Positions 56,681 to 64,000 of a DNA stretch of 64,000 nucleotides are shown piece after piece. The translations under genes were made by a program, and so were the position numbers. Below the pieces are notes generated by a model. The model was not told the origin of the DNA, did not search any database, and was given only the letters and a program-made list of their open reading frames with translations. This DNA comes from Lineus longissimus (lineage: Eukaryota; Nemertea; Pilidiophora; Heteronemertea; Lineidae): NCBI RefSeq assembly GCF_910592395.1, contig NC_088318.1, forward strand, positions 8,558,349-8,622,348. The letters are read 5' to 3'. Numbering within the stretch: the first letter of the stretch is position 1; the number at the start of each line of letters is the position of its first letter.

Positions 56681-57250
56681 ATGGAAAATATTTCTAGCGA
56701 TTCCGACGAAACAGATCAGCTACCTCGGCGTAAGAAGCAAGCCGGGAAACGTGTAAGAAAACGCAAAAATCAAGGAAAACGATGTGCTGTGTATGGATGC
56801 GGAAATACAACTGAAAAAAGCACTGACGTAGGTATTCTAACTCCAAGAGTTGGGGTCTTCTCATTTCCAAATCCAAAGAAAAACCCGGATCTCTATGCGG
56901 CATGGGCCCGAGTTGTGAACTCCACAAGAGCCGACTTCGTGTACGGCGAAAACTCTTCGTTCGTGTGTTCCGATCATTTCGAAGACAACGTGACAAACCG
57001 CTTCAAAATAAACATGATGAGGAAGATGCGACAGGTAAATAAATTCAATTGGTCACGTACAGACGATGCGATCCCATCTATGTCCAGACTGCCAGCCCGA
57101 CCAACTCATGGAACGCCTGCGACTTCCACGTTTGCTCTCCAGTCTCCCGCCGGCACCACTCCTTCTCCCGGTACAAGTACGGCTACCCAGCATGATTTTA
57201 CTACGCCGAAACCTGAGCGAAGCCTCATAGTAAAGAAACGAAGGCAAACG
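56681..57250 (+). CDS. THAP-domain exon of the Kolobok-like gene
   Basis: 190 codons in phase 0, ending at a GTAATT donor. A basic nuclear-localisation-like run (residues 16-34) precedes the zinc finger: Cys35 and Cys40 in KRCAVYGC, invariant Trp75 in AAWARVV, Cys96 and His99 in FVCSDHFE. This is the C2CH THAP signature, which binds DNA. Pro-rich residues 125-175 form a linker. The exon is open and undamaged. An in-frame start exists only at 56681 (MENISSDSDE). Confidence 0.9.
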
Positions 57251-58509
57251 GTAATTTTCTTCCTTTTTTTCGCCGATTTCACCACGTGCATTCAACACCA
57301 CGCACATCTCCAGTTGCCATGGTAATACATGTTATGTCGAGTGAATGTACGCTGTAGGCCTATAGCTGCAGCTCCGACCAGTGTGTGCTGAGCGAGTGAA
57401 ACCAGTTGGGTGTCTATCACTTACTGACTTGGATCCCCACTTCGAATGGTGCATCAGAATTCATGGTCCTCAGCATTTTGCACTTGAAGAGAACCCTTTC
57501 TATTATGATGGGATGAATTACTCTGATGATGCAGTGTCTGGTCATTACTTATGTAATATGCAATGTACGTAGAAGCCCCATCTATTCCATGGTCTAGCTT
57601 GATCTCCAGTCATTCAGTGTCATCTTCACCAACTGTATTGCGGCCAAAGGTATCATAAACTTTGTTATTTTGTTGCAATATAACACTACCACCATTTTAT
57701 TTGGTTTTCCAGTTACTAAAAGAAGCTTCAGAAGAATTTGCTGCCATGGCAGACCCTGAACCTGAACCTGAGCCTGAGCCTGACATGCCAATGAGCGACT
57801 GCACTGATCAGGAGATCATTGAGGTGAGGTACCAGACCTAACAGACCCCATGACTATGGGCCTGTCTATGCAACAGTTCTAAATGTACAGGGGAAACATT
57901 ATTTTGTTGTTCATATTGCTTGTATATAATTTGCTATAGGGCCTACTTGAGATGCTTGACATAGGTCGTTAGAGAAGCCAAATCTGTCACAGGTCCTTGT
58001 TGGGGGGTCTGTGAGATGACTCAATTCTGATAATTGTTATCTTTTTGCGGCTTTGTAACAGCATTGATCGGTACTGCTAAGTACGCCTTCGCCCTAACCA
58101 CCGTTCACGTGCTGTTCAAGTAACACAGGCGAAAGTAAAAAAAGTATCAACAAGTAAGTGCATTTTGTTGGTTAAAATTAGATGTACTGGTGTACAATTC
58201 AGTAAGGCAAGTGGGCCTGCTTTTTGCTGGTTGCGCCCTTTGATATTACATTTTCCAAAAAGCATGTATAAGTTCACACCCCCAGGTCATTGTTTAAAAC
58301 TTTGTACTTGTACCACACACACGCATTACTTCTATTCATACAATCATGTATATGTATTTTCAGAGGTGCAAACAGATCAACAGATCAACAATGAAGAGCT
58401 TGAGAAGGTTGCTGGCTTTGTTTCATCTGTTCGAAACCGATTGCTGTCATCCATTGGTAAGTTGTACAATTAGTCGGGTTAGCAGAATTATAAGGAGTGT
58501 TTACTTAAC

Positions 58510-59563
58510 CCTTTTGCTGCCAACTTCGCATTTCTGCACAATGACTTTTGTTCCTTTTGCTGCCAACTTCGCATTTTGGCGAAATTTTCCTATGTGGTGA
58601 AAATACATTGATTTTTCGTCTGCTAGCGTCGTTTATGGTATATACCTATAGATGGCGTGGTAGAGGAGTTACCACGCTACGTTTCTACTGTACATGTTAT
58701 ATATCGATTTGCTGAGATTTCGGGTGAAAATCACTTCCAAAAGTTCACAAAATGGCGAATCGGATGTCATTATCACAGGTACTCGATGAATTGGATATCA
58801 TGCATGATTCAAAGAACTGTTTCCAAAGGTACCACACAGTTGTCAATTATTAGAATAGAGTTATCTGACTGCTACATACATTCTATGACAGGACATTTGG
58901 CTGAGAAACTTTGAACTTTCATGTTTAGTTGAGGAAACCCTGAATTTTAGCTGTTTTATACCAGGCCCCCTCCATAGGGACCCCTGACCCCCCCTATCTA
59001 CTATTAGTTCTCTGGTAGCACTAAAAAGGAGCTCTAGGGAGTGAAGGTATGTAATTTAGTCCCAACATATCACCATAAGTAGTAATTTTTGGTCTACAAA
59101 GTAAATGGCTGATCATTGAATTTTGAAGAATTTTGCTCGATTTCTGTAAATAACGCATCGGTATTTCTTGGCAATTTTGTTACAAAGCAATACAAATTCA
59201 GGGTTTACAAGGTTATGGACTTAGAAAGGAAAGAGTAAAGAAACATGCAGATGCATAAAAATAGTTTTATTAGTTGTATTATTACATTTATTCCAAATTA
59301 CAGTGGTTTATTCTACAAAATCTTCAATTCTCATTAGTTATTCAAGATGGCGGCATGCAAATTAGGGCGTGACCTACTTTTTAAAAATTTTAATTTGAAG
59401 TCCAGGTCATACTGAACAACTTCCATGTGCATTGTTTTGACATATCTCCAATAGTTTTCTCAGGAATAATATTTAAATTGATCATATCAATTTTTTTCAA
59501 TTTAACCTGAAATTGCTTGGCACTGAGGACTCAAAAAAAAAAATTTGCTTGGCAGCAAAAGGG
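58510..59563 (+). mobile_element. 1054 bp piggyBac derivative in an intron of the THAP gene
   Basis: TTAA at 58506-58509 and 59564-59567. Inverted ends CCCTTTTGCTGCCAA and TTGGCAGCAAAAGGG. A small frame from 58754 (MANRMSLSQVLDELDIMHDS) may be the start of the parent transposase; no catalytic core is present. TGCTGCCAACTTCGCATTT occurs twice near the left end. Confidence 0.85.
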
Positions 59564-60129
59564 TTAAAATTGTAATTCAGCCATTCAGGCCCACATTGAC
59601 AAATCCAATGCAATGCAGCATCGGTACACTATAACACTATAACATTTGTAGACATATACATGTATTTGAGTAAATATTTATATCACAACATACATCTACA
59701 TACAGACATCTCACTCCCTTTCAAGGAACTCAAACTGATGTGGGAATTGGCCAGCGGTCATCTTGCATCTGCAAGTGCAATTGCTCTTCTGATCAGCCTG
59801 TTGATCCCATCCCAGATGCATCAGATGAGAAAATGTCAGAATCTGATGCATCCCTTGATTATGAGGAAGATCTGCTGGATAGATACTGATGTCAGCTGCA
59901 GCAGTGATGAAGAAAGTGATCAAGAGGACTGGAAACTTGATGATGATCAGAATGAGTAAGTTTTTTACTACTGAGACAACAATGTCCATGGGATGAACAC
60001 CAGTGAACATGAATTCCGAGTATTAAAGTTAATCTACAAGTTACAATGCATTGGTTACAATGATGAACATGTACAAAAAAAAAAGTAAGATTTTTTTCAT
60101 TTAAAAAAGTATTCCATATCTATTTACAG

Positions 60130-60297
60130 AGATGACCCTTCCAAGGCAAAGAAATACCTGGTGTTTCATTCGAACTTGATGGACCTCTTCAAAATTTGCC
60201 CACTTTGTTCCTCGCCAGCTAAGAGACAGCTAAGGAGGATTGGGACATATCTGTCTATCAAACAAAGGTGTTCCAACAAGGAGTGTACATTTGAAAG
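60130..60297 (+). CDS. Zinc-cluster exon of the Kolobok-like gene
   Basis: Between CAG at 60129 and a GTAAAA donor. It encodes KYLVFHSNLMDLFKICPLCS, then a CPLC...RCSNKEC cluster and RIGTYLSIKQ. Paired CxxC motifs with GTxxxxxxxC spacing are typical of this transposase family just ahead of its catalytic region. Confidence 0.75.
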
Positions 60298-60624
60298 GTA
60301 AAATATCAATGAAGAGCTACAGACCGTCAATCTGCAAGGGTTATTGCATGGCATATTCCAAGCGTTGAGGACATGACAACTTATTGCGAACACCGCAAGT
60401 GCAATCAGCGAAAGGCAGCGTGATTTTTAATTTTATAATTTCTAATTGTAGCCTACATGTATCTGCAGCTATAAAATGCATGATTGACAAGTACATGTCA
60501 CAATTTGTATTCATGTTGAGATTGCTGCACCTTTTTCATTGGGTAACATGTACATGTAACAACAAAAACGTTTCAAAAGTTTTTAAAAACAATTACATAC
60601 TTAGTAGTAAACGTATTTTTTCAG

Positions 60625-60983
60625 ATTTTGGGAGAGTCAGCCATTCTTGAAGAATGTGCCTGCTGGCAACATTCTCCTTTCAAGTGCAATCCTTTTTGCG
60701 GGATCAACTGCTGCCACAATCCTGAAGGTCTTCAGATTTCTTGGCTGTCAAGCGTTTCATGCGAACACATTCTATCGGCACCAGAGGCGTTACTTATGGC
60801 CAGCTGTAGAGTGCATGGAGGGAGAACCAGCAAGAACTCATAGAACATGTGAAAACAACTGGACAGCCTGTAGTTGTTTGAGGAGATGGCAGGTCAGACA
60901 GCCCAGGGCACTGTGCCAAGTTTGGGTCCTACTCCCTTTTGGAACTGAACGTCAACAAGATCCTAGACGTACAGCTAGTTCAG
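60625..60983 (+). pseudogene. Catalytic exon 1 of the Kolobok-like gene
   Basis: The first frame gives FWESQPFLKNVPAGNILLSS, AILFAGSTAATILKVFRFLG and HQRRYLWPAVE. After a frameshift near 60825 a second frame gives ELIEHVKTTGQPVVV, a TGA at 60879-60881, then GDGRSDSPGHCAKFGSYSLL and NVNKILDVQLVQ up to a GTTTGT donor. The Asp in GDGRSDSPGH is a probable catalytic carboxylate. Confidence 0.8.
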
Positions 60984-61202
60984 GTTTGTCTAGTATATCA
61001 CACAGTTTATATTTTTGAACCAGTACAAAATGGAGAAGCTTGTAAAATATTGTTTGCTGCATGTTCAACCTAAATGTACACTATGGGTTCTGATCTTTTC
61101 ATTTTTTTTCGCTGCGAATGAATATTTCATGGTATCTACAATTATACATGTATGTATACTAGTATCATGGTAATATTGTAGTTGTAATTCTCGATTTTTC
61201 AG

Positions 61203-61395
61203 TCTAATGGGGAAAACGTCAATAACAGTGTAAACTGCGAAAAAGAGGGACTAATTAGGTGCGTGGCATTTTTGCAATCAATGGATGTGACCATTGCAAA
61301 GATAGTGACAGACCGCCACGTCCAGATAAACAAATGGCTAAGGGAGAATCTGCCGGAAGCAGATCATCGCTTTGATGTCTGGCATCTCGCTAAGG
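61203..61395 (+). CDS. Catalytic exon 2 of the Kolobok-like gene
   Basis: Between TTTTTCAG and GTAAGT. It encodes SNGENVNNSVNCEKEGLIRC, TIAKIVTDRHVQINKWLREN and HRFDVWHLAKG. TDRH and FDVWH are the conserved acidic blocks of the family. The frame is open. Confidence 0.8.
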
Positions 61396-61640
61396 GTAAG
61401 TGTTTCTTCTACATGTGCGTAACATTGTAACAATGCACCATTTGTGTCGTCAAGGAGTATAATATACACAACAGGCATTGAATGACTTTTAAACGAATAG
61501 TAATAAACTTGTCTCTTCAAAAGGGAGGAAACGAAGAATACAGAGATATTTTACATTACATAATGTAAATGTGACATTCATTCAGTTTTCCTGTCAGCCA
61601 AATTTTTGCAACAATTTTTATGATACATTATTTTATCCAG

Positions 61641-61890
61641 GTCTCAAGAAAAAGATCCTCAAGGCGGCCAAGGAAAAGGATTGTGAAGTTCTTGCCCTTT
61701 GGTGCAAGTCGATGGTGAATCATCTGTACTACTGTGCAGCAACACCCCGGACGGAGACAAGGATGTCATTCTTGCAAAATGGTTGTCTCTTGAGAACCAC
61801 CTCCACAATAAGCACAGATGACATAGCAAGTTATATCTAAAGTGTGGGCATGGCAGGTTGAAGAAGAGAGACAAGAAAAAGAAATGGCTT
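61641..61890 (+). pseudogene. Catalytic exon 3 of the Kolobok-like gene
   Basis: After TTATCCAG it reads GLKKKILKAAKEKDCEVLAL and WCKSMVNHLYYCAATP. A frameshift near 61745 leads to KDVILAKWLSLENHLHNKHR, a TGA at 61819-61821, then LYLKCGHGRLKKRDKKKKWL. The 3' splice donor is not obvious and may be mutated. Confidence 0.7.
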
Positions 61891-62125
61891 GTACCAGATA
61901 GGGCATGTATCCAATTATTTTCAAATACGGCAAAATAAATTACACATAAAACCCAATATGCATACATGTACTCGTGACAAATTACTTTGTTGGGTCATCA
62001 TATGAGCTAAATGTACATGTATGTATTTCACACACTTGAATGTAATCACACTAAAGTAAAACATGGTACATACATTGTACATTATTGTAGTACTAATAAC
62101 ATGAAAAATGTTATATTGTTTCAGG

Positions 62126-62297
62126 ATCAAAGGCATCAGTGAAGGTCTCCAACCTGATTGACAATCAGTACATCAAGCCAGCTGTGAAAAAGATGTCAAC
62201 AGGAGAGCAAACATCAAGCTTGGAAGGTTATCATAGCCTTATCCTACATTTCGCTCCGAAAATGATCGCGTTCAGCTACAAGGGAATGCGTGCCAGG
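62126..62297 (+). CDS. Exon 4 of the Kolobok-like catalytic region, cut by a transposon
   Basis: After TTGTTTCAG it encodes GSKASVKVSNLIDNQYIKPA, MSTGEQTSSLEGYHSLILHF and APKMIAFSYKGMRAR. QTSSLEGYHSLI holds the conserved Glu region of the family. The coding match stops at the TA where the 1556 bp element begins. Confidence 0.8.
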
Positions 62298-62299
62298 TA

Positions 62300-63855
62300 C
62301 CCTCACTGAAAGGCAGTGCACTGAAAATGACTGCATCACACTGCTTTTGACAGAAACCCCCACTGCATATGACTGTGTTAGGCATATCATTTTTTCTTAA
62401 TGTTTTAAAACCACTGATTTTGACTGAAAGACCACTGCAAAGCACTGCCACTTGCATATCATTATGAACGACATATTTCAAAAACACTGCCTATGACTGA
62501 AAGACCACTGATTTCCACTTCTCCAACTCTGATCGAAACCCGTGGCATTTTCAACATGACTGAAAACCACTGCTTTATGACTGTTGAGATTAAGACTTGA
62601 TGGCAGTGTAAAGCAGTGGTAATTGCAGTCAAATTCAGTGTTAAATATCACCCATAATGCAACCTGAGACAGGAAGCTAGTCATTTTGAATTTGATAGTC
62701 AAACATTCAAGAAATCATGGTAGCTCTTCATATTTCTCGATATTTACCCGAATTTCAATATGAGCAGAGGGGAGTTTTAGTCAGTTTGAATTGGAACACA
62801 TAAGGAACCGAATGAATGCAAAAAGGGTAATTTAGACAGACACTGAAGTTGTATTTTCAGCAAATCAAGAAGGCTGTAGGCCCAATAGGTGTTGTAATGT
62901 ATGCATACACTGCAAGATATCTGCATGTATCTTCACGCATCTACTGTAGGCCCTATAGGTGTTAATTGTGATGTATGCATACACTGCAAGATATCTGCAT
63001 GGGAGCTCAATACACATCAATCAGTCTGTTAGATCATTATTCTACAGGCCGCGTGCAGTTACTTTATTTGGACGTCAATTTGATCTAGCTTCAATCCCTG
63101 ACATCACTGACAGTAGCTATGTGCCATGTGTTGTTTCAATTGTCTAGTAACCCGATTTGACCACTGTCATTATGACAAAGTTTGCAATGACGTAGGTCAA
63201 GGACGTGAATTTGTCATCTTTTTACTGTGTCACTTCATCATGCAATGGCGATGTCCTCTATTTGTGCAGATGACGTCATCACTGCCATATTGGACGCACC
63301 GTCTAAAATAGTACAGCAAAAGTAACAGTTGGCTAGAAGTTTTTGCTTTTTCGAACAATTTCTTTGGTTGTCATCAGCACAGGGGGGTCACGTCCCCCAA
63401 ACCTCTCTCGGCATCCGTGCCTGCATGCCATTGAATAAATTATTCATATTAACACTGAAAATGACTGCTCCCTCCAGGAGGTTTTGGAAATGGCAGTCAA
63501 AATCAGTGGTGTTTCAGTGTGGATTCAGTGTGCTGCGAAATATTTAAATTAACACTGAACCCCACTGCCAGCCCTGTGCATGATGCATAGTGGGGAGTCA
63601 TTTTCAGTGTCAAAAGCAGTGGAAATCAGTCAGCCTAAATATTTAAATGAGCACTGATTTTGACTGTCTTACCACTGAATATGACTCCCTAACCTCTATT
63701 TTTGATTGTTGTATAACTGTATGCTTTGGTAACGCGTGACTGAAAAACACTCCCTATGACTGCTTTCCACTGATTTCAACACTGCCATAAAAATGTGAGG
63801 TAACACTGCAACCTGACTGAATCCTGACTGATATCACACTGCTTTTCGGTGAGGG
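62300..63855. mobile_element. 1556 bp DNA transposon with TA duplication and many subterminal repeats
   Basis: Inverted ends CCCTCACTGAAAGGCAGTG and its inverse (CACTGCTTTTCGGTGAGGG). TA at 62298-62299 and 63856-63857. About 360 bp at the left and 400 bp at the right are crowded with short variants of CACTGAAAATGACTGC in both orientations. The centre holds a tandem duplication of about 80 bp (62870-63005, ATGTATGCATACACTGCAAG). No transposase motif was recognised. The superfamily is unclear. Confidence 0.88.
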
Positions 63856-63857
63856 TA

Positions 63858-64000
63858 GTAATTTTATAATGAATAATATTTCAGAGTTCAACATGGATGT
63901 ATTCCTAGATTATCATAGCTGGTAGTGTAATCACAGAAAGTACATATTTTTGACACATTAATGTATTACATGCACAGTACATGCAGATGACAGTTACCAT
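63858..64000. other. Right end of window, nothing recognised
   Basis: Follows the 1556 bp element. ATATTTCAG at 63880-63888 could be a 3' splice site of the THAP gene, but the sequence after it does not match the expected transposase continuation. Confidence 0.35.

Larger units (their letters stand above)
56681..62297 (+). pseudogene. Multi-exon THAP-domain transposase gene (Kolobok-like), disabled
   Basis: Exons with consensus splice sites can be followed: 56681-57250 (THAP), 57713-57823, 58062-58153, 58364-58456, 59706-59955, 60130-60297, 60625-60983, 61203-61395, 61641 to about 61890, and 62126-62297. Together they give THAP domain, acidic linker, GTQTD motif, Cys cluster, and a DDE-like core of the THAP-linked transposase family that I equate with Kolobok. 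Disabling changes: a TAA in the 58062 exon, a stop and frameshift at about 59890, a frameshift at about 60825, TGA at 60879-60881, a frameshift at about 61745, and TGA at 61819-61821. A piggyBac derivative sits in one intron, and a 1556 bp transposon ends the last visible exon. It lies in the SPCA intron, same strand. A transposase acts in the nucleus on element ends. Confidence 0.75.

Noticed and set aside
60879-61821. In-frame TGA codons as possible selenocysteine sites in the THAP transposase.
   Set aside because: The gene also has frameshifts and a TAA, no SECIS-like structure was seen, and such transposases are not known selenoproteins.
40874-64000. The following SPCA exon (with PEGLP) in the rest of the window.
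   Set aside because: No stretch encoding AAIPEGLP-like residues next to splice sites was found by eye; a translated search would be decisive.

Overview
This window looks like nuclear DNA from an animal, probably a marine invertebrate bilaterian; I cannot name the species. Two spliced exons on the + strand (6875-7027 and 40662-40873) encode consecutive parts of a secretory-pathway Ca2+/Mn2+ P-type ATPase (SPCA, ATP2C1-like). I found no other host exon with confidence. Nearly the whole window is therefore intronic: a 33.6 kb intron between the two exons, and probably more than 23 kb of the next intron downstream. These introns are packed with nested and broken mobile elements.

Layout. 1-6.3 kb: the 3' end of a Helentron-like element, a truncated Ty3/gypsy gag with its LTR, and a BEL/Pao element decayed into fragments on the - strand. 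6.9 kb: SPCA exon. 8.4-11.4 kb: a second Ty3/gypsy element on the - strand that carries an envelope-like gene; its integrase is split by a 634 bp element with a TTA target duplication. 12.4-13.2 kb: a Tigger/pogo-like MITE. 13.5-17.1 kb: three Helentron-like elements of a second family (HINE-2), built of ~300 bp monomers. 17.5-26.5 kb: a structurally complete DIRS retrotransposon with inverted termini and an internal complementary region, invaded by a non-LTR retrotransposon and by a HINE-1 element. 26.9-39.4 kb: more HINE-1 and HINE-2 copies, a second DIRS end, minisatellites, and a 991 bp foldback element. 40.7 kb: second SPCA exon. 41.3-53.3 kb: HINE-1 and HINE-2 copies, a Tc1/mariner fragment, piggyBac derivatives, and an 862 bp element with a 6 bp target duplication that holds a candidate promoter and first exon. 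54.4-56.0 kb: a 144 bp tandem array. 56.7-62.3 kb: a multi-exon THAP-domain transposase gene (Kolobok-like), now a pseudogene, hit by a piggyBac derivative in an intron and by a 1556 bp DNA transposon in its last visible exon.

The most useful results come from comparing copies inside the window. The DIRS termini supply empty sites that fix the ends of both HINE families. One HINE-1 copy supplies the empty site for the foldback element, and another supplies it for the 862 bp element. HINE-2 monomers repeatedly carry a 12 bp match to the CTCF core (CCACCAGGGGGC) and a DR3-type nuclear-receptor repeat, so these elements could spread regulatory sites.
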